Source: Escherichia ruysiae
GTDB lineage: Bacteria > Pseudomonadota > Gammaproteobacteria > Enterobacterales > Enterobacteriaceae
DNA: 64,000 bases
NCBI RefSeq assembly: GCF_902498915.1
Contig: NZ_CABVLQ010000001.1
Direction: 5' to 3' (one strand)
The notes below the pieces were generated by a model. The model saw only the letters and a program-made list of their open reading frames with translations, was not told the origin of the DNA and ran no database searches. Below are positions 1 through 10,743 of the stretch, piece after piece (position 1 is the stretch's first letter; each line of letters begins with the position of its first letter). Position numbers and translations under genes: made by a program.

Positions 1-70
1 AAAATAGTGTTGCACAAACTGTCCGCTCAGTGGACAGATGGGTCGACTTGTCAGCGAGCTGAGGAACCCT
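1..70 (+). other. 3' part of the rplL-rpoB intergenic leader
   Basis: Non-coding stretch directly before rpoB. It contains a small hairpin (GTCCGCTCAGTGGAC) and the rpoB ribosome binding site GAGG at 61-64, six bases before the ATG. In E. coli this intergenic RNA is processed by RNase III; only its end lies in the window, so the upstream attenuator and the rplL gene cannot be seen. Confidence 0.6.
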
Positions 71-3000
71 ATGGTTTACTCCTATACCGAGAAAAAACGT
101 ATTCGTAAGGATTTTGGTAAACGTCCACAAGTTCTGGATGTACCTTATCTCCTTTCTATCCAGCTTGACTCGTTTCAGAAATTTATCGAGCAAGATCCTG
201 AAGGGCAGTATGGTCTGGAAGCTGCTTTCCGTTCCGTATTCCCGATTCAGAGCTACAGCGGTAATTCCGAGCTGCAATACGTCAGCTACCGCCTTGGCGA
301 ACCGGTGTTTGACGTCCAGGAATGTCAAATCCGTGGCGTGACCTATTCCGCACCGCTGCGCGTTAAACTGCGTCTGGTGATCTATGAGCGCGAAGCGCCG
401 GAAGGCACCGTAAAAGACATTAAAGAACAAGAAGTCTACATGGGCGAAATTCCGCTCATGACGGACAACGGTACCTTTGTTATCAACGGTACTGAGCGTG
501 TTATCGTTTCTCAGCTGCACCGTAGTCCGGGCGTCTTCTTTGACTCCGACAAAGGTAAAACCCACTCTTCGGGTAAAGTGCTGTATAACGCGCGTATCAT
601 TCCTTACCGTGGTTCCTGGCTGGACTTCGAATTCGATCCGAAGGACAACCTGTTCGTACGTATCGACCGTCGCCGTAAACTGCCTGCGACCATCATTCTG
701 CGTGCACTGAACTACACCACTGAACAGATCCTCGACCTGTTCTTTGAAAAAGTTATCTTTGAAATCCGTGATAACAAGCTGCAGATGGAACTGGTGCCGG
801 AGCGCCTGCGTGGTGAAACTGCATCTTTTGACATCGAAGCTAACGGTAAAGTGTACGTAGAAAAAGGCCGCCGTATTACTGCGCGCCACATTCGCCAACT
901 GGAAAAAGACGACGTCAAACTGATTGAAGTTCCGGTTGAGTACATCGCAGGTAAAGTGGTCGCCAAAGACTATATTGATGAGTCTACCGGCGAGCTGATC
1001 TGCGCAGCGAACATGGAACTGAGCCTGGATCTGTTGGCTAAGCTGAGCCAGTCTGGTCACAAGCGTATCGAAACGCTGTTTACTAACGATCTGGATCACG
1101 GCCCATATATCTCTGAAACCTTACGTGTCGACCCAACTAACGACCGTCTGAGCGCACTGGTAGAAATCTACCGCATGATGCGTCCTGGCGAGCCGCCGAC
1201 TCGTGAAGCTGCTGAAAGCCTGTTCGAGAACCTGTTCTTCTCTGAAGACCGCTATGATCTGTCTGCGGTTGGTCGTATGAAGTTCAACCGTTCTCTGCTG
1301 CGCGAAGAAATCGAAGGTTCCGGTATCCTGAGCAAAGACGACATCATTGATGTTATGAAAAAGCTCATCGATATCCGTAACGGTAAAGGTGAAGTCGATG
1401 ATATCGACCACCTCGGCAACCGTCGTATCCGTTCTGTTGGCGAAATGGCGGAAAACCAGTTCCGCGTTGGCCTGGTACGTGTAGAGCGTGCGGTGAAAGA
1501 GCGTCTGTCTCTGGGCGATCTGGATACCCTGATGCCTCAGGATATGATCAACGCCAAGCCGATTTCCGCAGCAGTGAAAGAGTTCTTCGGTTCCAGCCAG
1601 CTGTCTCAGTTTATGGACCAGAACAACCCGCTGTCTGAGATTACGCACAAACGTCGTATCTCTGCACTCGGCCCAGGCGGTCTGACCCGTGAACGTGCAG
1701 GCTTCGAAGTTCGAGACGTACACCCGACTCACTACGGTCGCGTATGTCCAATCGAAACGCCTGAAGGTCCTAACATCGGTCTGATCAACTCCCTGTCCGT
1801 GTACGCACAGACTAACGAATACGGCTTCCTTGAGACTCCGTATCGTAAAGTGACCGACGGTGTTGTAACTGACGAAATTCACTACCTGTCTGCTATCGAA
1901 GAAGGTAACTACGTTATCGCCCAGGCGAACTCCAACCTGGATGAAGAAGGCCACTTCGTAGAAGACCTGGTAACTTGCCGTAGTAAAGGCGAATCCAGCT
2001 TGTTCAGCCGCGACCAGGTTGACTACATGGACGTATCCACCCAGCAGGTGGTATCCGTCGGTGCGTCCCTGATCCCGTTCCTTGAACACGATGACGCCAA
2101 CCGTGCATTGATGGGTGCGAACATGCAACGTCAGGCCGTTCCGACTCTGCGTGCTGATAAGCCGCTGGTTGGTACGGGTATGGAACGTGCTGTTGCCGTT
2201 GACTCCGGTGTAACTGCGGTTGCTAAACGTGGCGGTGTCGTTCAGTACGTGGATGCTTCCCGTATCGTTATCAAAGTTAACGAAGACGAGATGTATCCGG
2301 GCGAAGCTGGTATCGATATCTACAACTTGACCAAATACACCCGTTCGAACCAGAACACCTGTATCAACCAGATGCCGTGTGTTTCTCTGGGTGAACCGGT
2401 AGAACGTGGCGACGTGCTGGCAGATGGTCCGTCCACCGACCTCGGTGAACTGGCGCTCGGTCAGAACATGCGCGTGGCGTTCATGCCGTGGAATGGTTAC
2501 AACTTCGAAGACTCCATCCTCGTATCCGAGCGTGTTGTTCAGGAAGACCGTTTCACCACTATTCACATCCAGGAACTGGCGTGTGTGTCCCGTGACACCA
2601 AGCTGGGGCCGGAAGAGATCACCGCTGACATCCCGAACGTGGGTGAAGCTGCGCTCTCCAAACTGGATGAATCCGGTATCGTTTACATTGGTGCGGAAGT
2701 AACCGGTGGCGACATTCTGGTTGGTAAGGTAACGCCGAAAGGTGAAACTCAGCTGACCCCAGAAGAAAAACTGCTGCGTGCGATCTTCGGTGAGAAAGCG
2801 TCTGACGTTAAAGACTCTTCTCTGCGCGTACCAAACGGTGTATCCGGTACGGTTATCGACGTTCAGGTCTTTACTCGCGATGGCGTAGAAAAAGACAAAC
2901 GTGCGCTGGAAATCGAAGAAATGCAGCTCAAACAGGCGAAGAAAGACCTGTCTGAAGAACTGCAGATCCTCGAAGCGGGTCTGTTCAGCCGTATCCGTGC

Positions 3001-4099
3001 TGTGCTGGTAGCCGGTGGCGTTGAAGCTGAGAAGCTCGACAAACTGCCGCGCGATCGCTGGCTGGAGCTGGGCCTGACCGACGAAGAGAAACAAAATCAG
3101 CTGGAACAGCTGGCTGAGCAGTATGACGAACTGAAACACGAGTTCGAGAAGAAACTCGAAGCGAAACGCCGCAAAATCACCCAGGGCGACGATCTGGCAC
3201 CGGGCGTGCTGAAGATTGTTAAGGTATATCTGGCGGTTAAACGCCGTATCCAGCCTGGTGACAAGATGGCAGGTCGTCACGGTAACAAGGGTGTAATTTC
3301 TAAGATCAACCCGATCGAAGATATGCCTTACGATGAAAACGGTACGCCGGTAGACATCGTACTGAACCCGCTGGGCGTACCGTCTCGTATGAACATCGGT
3401 CAGATTCTGGAAACCCACCTGGGTATGGCTGCGAAAGGTATCGGCGACAAGATCAACGCCATGCTGAAACAGCAGCAAGAAGTCGCGAAACTGCGCGAGT
3501 TCATCCAGCGTGCGTACGATCTGGGCGCTGACGTTCGTCAGAAAGTTGACCTGAGTACCTTCAGCGATGAAGAAGTTATGCGTCTGGCTGAAAACCTGCG
3601 CAAAGGTATGCCGATCGCAACGCCGGTGTTCGACGGTGCGAAAGAAGCAGAAATTAAAGAGCTGCTGAAACTTGGCGACCTGCCGACTTCTGGTCAGATC
3701 CGCCTGTACGACGGCCGCACTGGTGAACAGTTCGAACGTCCGGTAACCGTAGGTTACATGTACATGCTGAAACTGAACCACCTGGTCGACGATAAGATGC
3801 ACGCGCGTTCCACTGGTTCTTACAGTCTGGTTACTCAGCAGCCGCTGGGTGGTAAGGCACAGTTCGGTGGTCAGCGTTTCGGGGAGATGGAAGTGTGGGC
3901 GCTGGAAGCATACGGCGCGGCATACACTCTGCAGGAAATGCTCACCGTTAAGTCTGATGACGTGAACGGTCGTACCAAGATGTATAAGAACATCGTGGAC
4001 GGCAACCATCAGATGGAGCCGGGCATGCCAGAATCCTTCAACGTATTGTTGAAAGAGATTCGTTCGCTGGGTATTAACATCGAACTGGAAGACGAGTAA
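71..4099 (+). CDS. rpoB: RNA polymerase beta subunit
   Basis: Encodes the 1342-residue beta subunit of DNA-dependent RNA polymerase, which with beta' forms the catalytic cleft. The length equals the E. coli protein. The start is the ATG at 71 ([16 protein letters not shown]), preceded by GAGG; an in-frame ATG at 38 would add 11 residues and has no comparable binding site. The rifampicin-binding region (about residues 507-533, [14 protein letters not shown]...[12 protein letters not shown]) carries the drug-sensitive residues D516, H526 and S531. The C-terminal part contains the conserved [12 protein letters not shown] segment with the active-site lysines (about 1065-1073). rpoC follows 76 bases downstream in the same transcript. 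No truncation or insertion is visible. Confidence 0.99.
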
Positions 4100-4175
4100 T
4101 TCTCGCTCAAACAGGTCACTGCTGTCGGGGTAAAACCCGGCAGCGGATTGTGCTAACTCCGACGGGAGCAAATCC

Positions 4176-7100
4176 GTGAAAGATTTATTAAAGTTTCTGA
4201 AAGCGCAGACTAAAACCGAAGAGTTTGATGCGATCAAAATTGCTCTGGCATCGCCAGACATGATCCGTTCATGGTCTTTCGGTGAAGTTAAAAAGCCGGA
4301 AACCATCAACTACCGTACGTTCAAACCTGAGCGTGACGGCCTTTTCTGCGCCCGTATCTTTGGGCCGGTAAAAGACTACGAGTGCCTGTGCGGTAAGTAC
4401 AAGCGCCTGAAACACCGTGGCGTTATCTGTGAGAAGTGCGGCGTTGAAGTGACCCAGACCAAAGTACGCCGTGAGCGTATGGGCCACATCGAGCTGGCTT
4501 CTCCGACTGCGCACATCTGGTTCCTGAAATCTCTGCCGTCCCGTATCGGCCTGCTGCTCGATATGCCGCTGCGCGATATCGAACGCGTGCTGTACTTCGA
4601 ATCCTATGTGGTAATCGAAGGCGGTATGACCAACCTGGAACGCCAGCAGATCCTGACTGAAGAGCAGTATCTGGACGCGCTGGAAGAGTTCGGTGACGAA
4701 TTCGACGCGAAAATGGGTGCGGAAGCAATCCAGGCTCTGCTGAAGAGCATGGATCTGGAGCAAGAGTGCGAACAGCTGCGTGAAGAGCTGAACGAAACCA
4801 ACTCCGAAACCAAGCGCAAGAAGCTGACCAAGCGTATCAAACTGCTGGAAGCGTTCGTTCAGTCTGGTAACAAGCCAGAGTGGATGATCCTGACCGTTCT
4901 GCCGGTACTGCCGCCAGATCTGCGTCCGCTGGTTCCGCTGGATGGTGGTCGTTTCGCGACTTCTGACCTGAACGATCTGTATCGTCGCGTCATTAACCGT
5001 AACAACCGTCTGAAACGCCTGCTGGATCTGGCTGCGCCGGATATCATCGTACGCAACGAAAAACGTATGCTGCAGGAAGCGGTAGACGCCCTGCTGGATA
5101 ACGGTCGTCGCGGTCGTGCGATCACCGGTTCTAACAAGCGTCCTCTGAAATCTTTGGCCGACATGATCAAAGGTAAACAGGGTCGTTTCCGTCAGAACCT
5201 GCTCGGTAAGCGTGTTGACTACTCCGGTCGTTCTGTAATCACCGTAGGTCCATACCTGCGTCTGCATCAGTGCGGTCTGCCGAAGAAAATGGCGCTGGAG
5301 CTGTTCAAACCGTTCATCTACGGCAAGCTGGAACTGCGTGGTCTTGCTACCACCATTAAAGCTGCTAAGAAAATGGTTGAGCGCGAAGAAGCGGTCGTTT
5401 GGGATATCCTGGACGAAGTTATCCGCGAACACCCGGTACTGCTGAACCGTGCACCGACTCTGCACCGTCTGGGTATCCAGGCATTTGAACCGGTACTGAT
5501 CGAAGGTAAAGCTATCCAGCTGCACCCGCTGGTTTGTGCGGCATATAACGCCGACTTCGATGGTGACCAGATGGCTGTTCACGTACCGCTGACGCTGGAA
5601 GCCCAGCTGGAAGCGCGTGCGCTGATGATGTCTACCAACAACATCCTGTCCCCGGCGAACGGCGAACCAATCATCGTTCCGTCTCAGGACGTTGTACTGG
5701 GTCTGTACTACATGACCCGTGACTGTGTTAACGCCAAAGGCGAAGGCATGGTGCTGACTGGCCCGAAAGAAGCTGAGCGTATTTATCGCGCTGGCCTGGC
5801 CTCTCTGCATGCGCGCGTTAAAGTGCGTATCACTGAATACGAAAAAGATGCTAACGGTGAATTAGTAGCGAAAACCAGCCTGAAAGACACGACTGTTGGC
5901 CGTGCCATTCTGTGGATGATTGTACCGAAAGGTCTGCCTTACTCCATCGTCAACCAGGCGCTGGGTAAAAAAGCAATCTCCAAAATGCTGAACACCTGCT
6001 ACCGCATTCTCGGCCTGAAACCGACCGTTATTTTTGCGGACCAGATCATGTACACCGGCTTTGCATATGCAGCGCGTTCCGGTGCATCGGTTGGTATCGA
6101 TGACATGGTCATCCCGGAGAAGAAACACGAAATCATCTCCGAGGCAGAAGCAGAAGTTGCTGAAATTCAGGAACAGTTCCAGTCTGGTCTGGTAACTGCG
6201 GGCGAACGCTACAACAAAGTTATCGATATCTGGGCTGCGGCGAACGATCGTGTATCCAAAGCGATGATGGATAACCTGCAAACTGAAACCGTTATTAACC
6301 GTGACGGTCAGGAAGAGAAGCAGGTATCTTTCAACAGCATCTACATGATGGCCGACTCCGGTGCGCGTGGTTCTGCGGCACAGATTCGTCAGCTTGCTGG
6401 TATGCGTGGTCTGATGGCGAAGCCGGATGGCTCCATCATCGAAACGCCAATCACCGCGAACTTCCGTGAAGGCCTGAACGTACTCCAGTACTTCATCTCC
6501 ACCCACGGTGCTCGTAAAGGTCTGGCGGATACCGCACTGAAAACTGCGAACTCCGGTTACCTGACTCGTCGTCTGGTTGACGTGGCGCAGGACCTGGTGG
6601 TTACTGAAGACGATTGTGGTACTCATGAAGGTATCATGATGACTCCGGTTATCGAGGGTGGCGATGTTAAAGAGCCGCTGCGCGATCGCGTACTGGGTCG
6701 TGTAACTGCAGAAGACGTTCTGAAGCCGGGTACTGCCGATATCCTCGTTCCGCGCAACACGCTGCTGCATGAACAGTGGTGTGACCTGCTGGAAGAGAAC
6801 TCTGTCGACGCGGTTAAAGTACGTTCTGTTGTATCCTGTGACACCGACTTTGGTGTATGTGCGCACTGCTACGGTCGTGACCTGGCGCGTGGCCACATCA
6901 TCAACAAAGGTGAAGCAATCGGTGTTATCGCGGCACAGTCCATCGGTGAACCGGGTACACAGCTGACCATGCGTACGTTCCACATCGGTGGTGCGGCATC
7001 TCGTGCGGCTGCTGAATCCAGCATCCAGGTGAAAAACAAAGGTAGCATCAAGCTCAGCAACGTGAAGTCGGTTGTGAACTCCAGCGGTAAACTGGTTATC

Positions 7101-8399
7101 ACTTCCCGTAACACCGAACTGAAACTGATCGACGAATTTGGTCGTACCAAAGAAAGCTACAAAGTGCCTTACGGTGCGGTACTGGCGAAAGGTGATGGCG
7201 AACAGGTTGCAGGCGGCGAAACCGTTGCAAACTGGGACCCGCACACCATGCCGGTTATCACTGAAGTAAGCGGTTTTGTTCGCTTCACCGATATGATTGA
7301 CGGTCAGACCATTACTCGTCAGACCGACGAACTGACCGGTCTGTCTTCGCTGGTAGTTCTGGATTCCGCAGAACGTACCGCAGGTGGTAAAGATCTGCGT
7401 CCGGCACTGAAAATCGTTGATGCTCAGGGTAACGACGTTCTGATCCCTGGTACTGATATGCCTGCGCAGTACTTCCTGCCGGGTAAAGCGATTGTTCAGC
7501 TGGAAGATGGCGTACAGATCAGCTCTGGTGACACCCTGGCGCGTATTCCGCAGGAATCTGGCGGTACTAAGGACATCACCGGTGGTCTGCCGCGCGTTGC
7601 GGATCTGTTCGAAGCACGTCGTCCGAAAGAGCCGGCAATCCTGGCGGAAATCAGCGGTGTCGTTTCCTTCGGTAAAGAAACCAAAGGTAAACGTCGTCTG
7701 GTTATCACCCCGGTAGACGGTAGCGAACCTTACGAAGAGATGATTCCGAAATGGCGTCAGCTCAACGTGTTCGAAGGTGAACGTGTAGAACGTGGTGACG
7801 TCATTTCCGACGGTCCGGAAGCGCCGCACGACATTCTGCGTCTGCGTGGTGTTCATGCTGTGACTCGTTACATCGTTAACGAAGTACAGGACGTATACCG
7901 TCTGCAGGGCGTTAAGATTAACGATAAACACATCGAAGTTATCGTTCGTCAGATGCTGCGTAAAGCCACCATCGTTAACGCGGGTAGCTCCGACTTCCTG
8001 GAAGGCGAACAGGTTGAATACTCTCGCGTCAAGATCGCAAACCGCGAACTGGAAGCGAACGGCAAAGTGGGTGCAACTTATGCCCGCGATCTGCTGGGTA
8101 TCACCAAAGCGTCTCTGGCAACCGAGTCGTTCATCTCTGCGGCATCGTTCCAGGAGACCACTCGCGTACTGACCGAAGCAGCTGTTGCGGGCAAACGCGA
8201 TGAACTGCGCGGTCTGAAAGAGAACGTTATCGTGGGTCGTCTGATCCCGGCAGGTACGGGTTATGCGTATCACCAGGATCGTATGCGCCGCCGTGCTGCG
8301 GGTGAAGCTCCGGCTGCACCGCAGGTGACTGCAGAAGACGCGTCTGCCAGCCTGGCAGAACTGCTGAACGCAGGTCTGGGCGGTTCTGATAACGAGTAA
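4176..8399 (+). CDS. rpoC: RNA polymerase beta' subunit
   Basis: Encodes the 1407-residue beta' subunit, which carries the catalytic magnesium site. It starts with GTG behind GACGGGAG. The N-terminal zinc-binding domain is seen as C-x-C...C-x2-C (YECLCGKYKRL...ICEKCG, about residues 70-88). The invariant NADFDGDQM motif (about 458-466) supplies the three aspartates that hold the active-site metal. A second zinc site is formed by a cysteine near 814 and the CAHCYGRD cluster near 888-898. The trigger-loop region (SIGEPGTQLTMRTFHIGG, about 925-940) is intact. It is co-transcribed with rpoB and ends just before a strong terminator. Length and motifs match the E. coli protein. Confidence 0.99.
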   Translation: MKDLLKFLKAQTKTEEFDAIKIALASPDMIRSWSFGEVKKPETINYRTFKPERDGLFCARIFGPVKDYECLCGKYKRLKHRGVICEKCGVEVTQTKVRRERMGHIELASPTAHIWFLKSLPSRIGLLLDMPLRDIERVLYFESYVVIEGGMTNLERQQILTEEQYLDALEEFGDEFDAKMGAEAIQALLKSMDLEQECEQLREELNETNSETKRKKLTKRIKLLEAFVQSGNKPEWMILTVLPVLPPDLRPLVPLDGGRFATSDLNDLYRRVINRNNRLKRLLDLAAPDIIVRNEKRMLQEAVDALLDNGRRGRAITGSNKRPLKSLADMIKGKQGRFRQNLLGKRVDYSGRSVITVGPYLRLHQCGLPKKMALELFKPFIYGKLELRGLATTIKAAKKMVEREEAVVWDILDEVIREHPVLLNRAPTLHRLGIQAFEPVLIEGKAIQLHPLVCAAYNADFDGDQMAVHVPLTLEAQLEARALMMSTNNILSPANGEPIIVPSQDVVLGLYYMTRDCVNAKGEGMVLTGPKEAERIYRAGLASLHARVKVRITEYEKDANGELVAKTSLKDTTVGRAILWMIVPKGLPYSIVNQALGKKAISKMLNTCYRILGLKPTVIFADQIMYTGFAYAARSGASVGIDDMVIPEKKHEIISEAEAEVAEIQEQFQSGLVTAGERYNKVIDIWAAANDRVSKAMMDNLQTETVINRDGQEEKQVSFNSIYMMADSGARGSAAQIRQLAGMRGLMAKPDGSIIETPITANFREGLNVLQYFISTHGARKGLADTALKTANSGYLTRRLVDVAQDLVVTEDDCGTHEGIMMTPVIEGGDVKEPLRDRVLGRVTAEDVLKPGTADILVPRNTLLHEQWCDLLEENSVDAVKVRSVVSCDTDFGVCAHCYGRDLARGHIINKGEAIGVIAAQSIGEPGTQLTMRTFHIGGAASRAAAESSIQVKNKGSIKLSNVKSVVNSSGKLVITSRNTELKLIDEFGRTKESYKVPYGAVLAKGDGEQVAGGETVANWDPHTMPVITEVSGFVRFTDMIDGQTITRQTDELTGLSSLVVLDSAERTAGGKDLRPALKIVDAQGNDVLIPGTDMPAQYFLPGKAIVQLEDGVQISSGDTLARIPQESGGTKDITGGLPRVADLFEARRPKEPAILAEISGVVSFGKETKGKRRLVITPVDGSEPYEEMIPKWRQLNVFEGERVERGDVISDGPEAPHDILRLRGVHAVTRYIVNEVQDVYRLQGVKINDKHIEVIVRQMLRKATIVNAGSSDFLEGEQVEYSRVKIANRELEANGKVGATYARDLLGITKASLATESFISAASFQETTRVLTEAAVAGKRDELRGLKENVIVGRLIPAGTGYAYHQDRMRRRAAGEAPAAPQVTAEDASASLAELLNAGLGGSDNE

Positions 8400-8420
8400 T
8401 CGTTAATCCGCAAATAACGT

Positions 8421-8446
8421 AAAAACCCGCTTCGGCGGGTTTTTTT
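8421..8446 (+). terminator. rpoBC operon terminator
   Basis: Rho-independent terminator 21 bases after the rpoC stop: stem AAACCCGC / GCGGGTTT with a TTCG loop and a run of seven T. Confidence 0.93.
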
Positions 8447-8640
8447 ATGGGGGTTATTCAGAGGGAAAAGCCTTCACGGGAAATATTAAGAAAGGCAGGG
8501 CGAAACGAGGAAGAAGCTTTTCGCCCTGGACAACATTCCTGCTGACGGTACTACCATAAAAAAACGCAACGCTTTCAACAACATTCCGTTTTTCATCTTC
8601 CGTAGCAGCTCGGAATAAATTTACGTTCTTACATTCTGTC
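8447..8640. other. Intergenic region rpoC-thiH; no htrC
   Basis: In K-12 this slot holds htrC (b3989). Here the whole rpoC-thiH gap is only 241 bases and no reading frame of that size fits. What can be seen is a hairpin at 8496-8528 with nine-base arms (CAGGGCGAA / TTCGCCCTG). It lies downstream of both converging operons and could end leftward thi transcripts, though it lacks a clear U-tract. Confidence 0.5.
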
Positions 8641-9774
8641 TCATGGCCTTTGCGAGGCGCGTCCCAGATAGTTGTCCCAGTCTTTCCATACCGGCTGCAA
8701 ACCCTGAGCGATTAATGCGGCAGCAACCGTTTCAGGTCGGCGATCGTCGTGCGGTGAGAACTGTTCCAGCTCGGGGTGATTGTCGGCATAGCCACCTGGC
8801 TGCGTTTTCGAGAAGGCGCTGACGTTATTAATTGCCAGCGGAATAACGCGATCGCGAAACCACGGTGATTCCCGCGTGGAGAGTGAGAGTTCAATCTCCG
8901 GCGCAAGCAGACGGAAGGCGCAGATGGTTTGCACTAACTGGCGTTCATCCATAATCGACGCTGGCTCAATCCCGCCAGTACACGGGCGCAGGCGCGGGAA
9001 GGAGACGGAATAACGACTTTGCCAGTAATGCTGTTGCAGCCACAGTAAATGCTCGGCAACCATATAGCAGTCAACGCGCCAGCTGTCAGAAAGGCCGATT
9101 AGCGCGCCGAGGCCTATCTTATCAATCCCCGCGCGACCCAGCCGATCCGGCGTTTCCAGTCGCCAGAAAAAGTCCTGTTTTTTACCTTTCAGATGATGGC
9201 GGGCATATGTCGCCTCGTGATACGTCTCCTGATAAACCATTACCCCATCGAGACCAAGTTGCTTTAACTCGGCGTATTCCGCTTCCGCCAGCGGCTGTAC
9301 TTCCATCTGTAGTGAAGAGAACTGTTCACGCAGGGCAGGGAGATGACGACGAAAGTAATCCATTCCCACTTTTGCCTGATGTTCACCAGTGACCAGCAAC
9401 AGATGCTCAAAGCCCATTTCCCGAATAGCGGCGCTTTCTCTGGCGATATCTGCTTCATCCAGCGTTTTGCGCTTGATGCGATTGCTCATGGAAAATCCAC
9501 AGTACGTGCAGTCGTTAGCGCAAAGATTGGAAAGATAAAGCGGGACGTAGAAGCTGACGACGTTGCCAAATCGCTGACGAGTCAGACGCTGCGCCCGTTG
9601 AGCCAGTGGTTCCAGGTATTCACTGGCGGCTGGCGATAACAGCGCCATCATGTCGTCGCGGGTAAGTGGCGCTGTACTCAGCGCCCGCTCTACGTCAGCA
9701 GCCGTTTTGCTGTTGATACGCAGGCGGATGTCGTCCCAGTCCAGTTGCCGCCAGCGGTCGCTGAAGGTTTTCAT
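8641..9774 (-). CDS. thiH: 2-iminoacetate synthase (tyrosine lyase) ThiH
   Basis: Radical S-adenosylmethionine enzyme of 377 residues that cleaves tyrosine to p-cresol and dehydroglycine (2-iminoacetate), the glycine-derived part of the thiamine thiazole ring. The iron-sulfur signature CxxxCxxC is visible as CANDCTYC with cysteines at residues 85, 89 and 92. It is the last gene of the leftward thiCEFSGH operon, and its ATG overlaps the thiG stop by four bases (ATGA), which suggests translational coupling. Its length is the usual one for gamma-proteobacteria. In aerobes such as Bacillus this step is done instead by glycine oxidase ThiO. Confidence 0.97.
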   Translation of the reverse strand: MKTFSDRWRQLDWDDIRLRINSKTAADVERALSTAPLTRDDMMALLSPAASEYLEPLAQRAQRLTRQRFGNVVSFYVPLYLSNLCANDCTYCGFSMSNRIKRKTLDEADIARESAAIREMGFEHLLLVTGEHQAKVGMDYFRRHLPALREQFSSLQMEVQPLAEAEYAELKQLGLDGVMVYQETYHEATYARHHLKGKKQDFFWRLETPDRLGRAGIDKIGLGALIGLSDSWRVDCYMVAEHLLWLQQHYWQSRYSVSFPRLRPCTGGIEPASIMDERQLVQTICAFRLLAPEIELSLSTRESPWFRDRVIPLAINNVSAFSKTQPGGYADNHPELEQFSPHDDRRPETVAAALIAQGLQPVWKDWDNYLGRASQRP

Positions 9775-10541
9775 GCCGATGCCTCCAGAAATCCGGTCAG
9801 TGGGCTGGTGGCATGAGCAAAATGACTGCGGCTGCCAGGTCCGGCCTGACGTGCCAGCAGGCCCGCTTCTACCGCCAGGCGAAATGCCTTCGCCATGGTG
9901 ACGGGATCGTCCGCGACGGCAATTGCCGTATTCACTAACACCGCATCGGCGCCCATTTCCAGCGCCTGCGCGGCATGGCTTGGAACGCCGATGCCAGCAT
10001 CAACGACTACCGGAACCGTGGCCTGCTGGATAATAATCTCCAGCATGGCGCGGGTTTCTAGCCCCTGATTAGAACCAATCGGTGCACCGAGCGGCATCAC
10101 CGCTGCACAGCCCACTTCTTCCAGACGTTTGCACAACACCGGATCGGCACCGCAGTAAGGCAGCACGACAAATCCCTGTTGTACCAGCGTTTCGGCGGCT
10201 TTCAGGGTTTCGATGGGATCGGGCAACAACCAGCGGGCGTCAGGGTGAATCTCCAGCTTCAGCCAGTGTGTTCCTAACGCTTCACGTGCCAGATGGGCAG
10301 CGAAAATGGCTTCTTCCGCCGTTTTCGCCCCAGAAGTATTCGGTAGCAGTGTCACACCCGCCGCGATAAGCGGGGCGAGGATAGCGTCATTGTGTTGGCG
10401 CAAGTCGACGCGTTTCATTGCCAGCGTCACCACCTGGCTGCCGGAAGCGCGGATCGCCTCCACCATAAGTTGTGAAGAGGCGAATTTCCCTGTGCCGGTA
10501 AACAGATGTGAATCAAACATTTTGTCCGCGATACGTAACAT
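9771..10541 (-). CDS. thiG: Thiazole synthase ThiG
   Basis: Thiazole synthase of 256 residues that condenses 1-deoxyxylulose 5-phosphate, 2-iminoacetate and the sulfur of ThiS thiocarboxylate into the thiazole phosphate moiety. The TIM-barrel protein shows the WLKLEIHPD strand that carries the Schiff-base lysine and the C-terminal phosphate-binding stretch around VDAGIGVPSHAAQA and ADAVLVNTAIA. The start chosen is ATG at 10541 (MLRIADKMFD), one base after the thiS stop. The longer frame upstream overlaps thiS and has no family similarity. In E. coli ThiG works in a complex with ThiH. Confidence 0.97.
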   Translation of the reverse strand: MLRIADKMFDSHLFTGTGKFASSQLMVEAIRASGSQVVTLAMKRVDLRQHNDAILAPLIAAGVTLLPNTSGAKTAEEAIFAAHLAREALGTHWLKLEIHPDARWLLPDPIETLKAAETLVQQGFVVLPYCGADPVLCKRLEEVGCAAVMPLGAPIGSNQGLETRAMLEIIIQQATVPVVVDAGIGVPSHAAQALEMGADAVLVNTAIAVADDPVTMAKAFRLAVEAGLLARQAGPGSRSHFAHATSPLTGFLEASA

Positions 10542-10542
10542 T

Positions 10543-10743
10543 TCAACCTCCTGCAATAACCTGAAAAAGCAGGATCTGGTCGCCATCCTGCACGATATGT
10601 TGCGCCCATTGCTCGCGCGGGACGATTTGCTGATTAATTGCCAGCGCCGCACCTGCTTTTAGCTGATCGAGTTGTTCCAGCAGTTCGTGAATAGTTTGTC
10701 CGGTGGCACACTGCATCGGTTGATCGTTAAACAGAATCTGCAT
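10543..10743 (-). CDS. thiS: Thiamine sulfur carrier protein ThiS
   Basis: Ubiquitin-like 66-residue sulfur carrier ending in the required Gly-Gly (…FQVIAGG). ThiF adenylates this C-terminus, which is then converted to a thiocarboxylate that donates sulfur to ThiG. The start at 10743 lies inside the 3' end of thiF (17-base overlap), an arrangement also found in K-12. It is short, but the family pattern and operon position leave little doubt. Confidence 0.97.
   Translation of the reverse strand: MQILFNDQPMQCATGQTIHELLEQLDQLKAGAALAINQQIVPREQWAQHIVQDGDQILLFQVIAGG

Noticed and set aside
1600..1690. Possible rifampicin-resistance change in rpoB
   Set aside because: The resistance-determining region reads as wild type at the main positions (D516, H526, S531).
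1121..4309. Open frame of about 1060 codons on the strand opposite rpoB
   Set aside because: Highly biased codon use in a strongly expressed gene removes stop codons in the antisense frame that shares its third positions. There is no ribosome binding site or family motif, and a similar 800-codon frame lies opposite rpoC.
5862..8273. Open frame of about 800 codons opposite rpoC
   Set aside because: Same codon-bias shadow as in rpoB; no recognisable domain.
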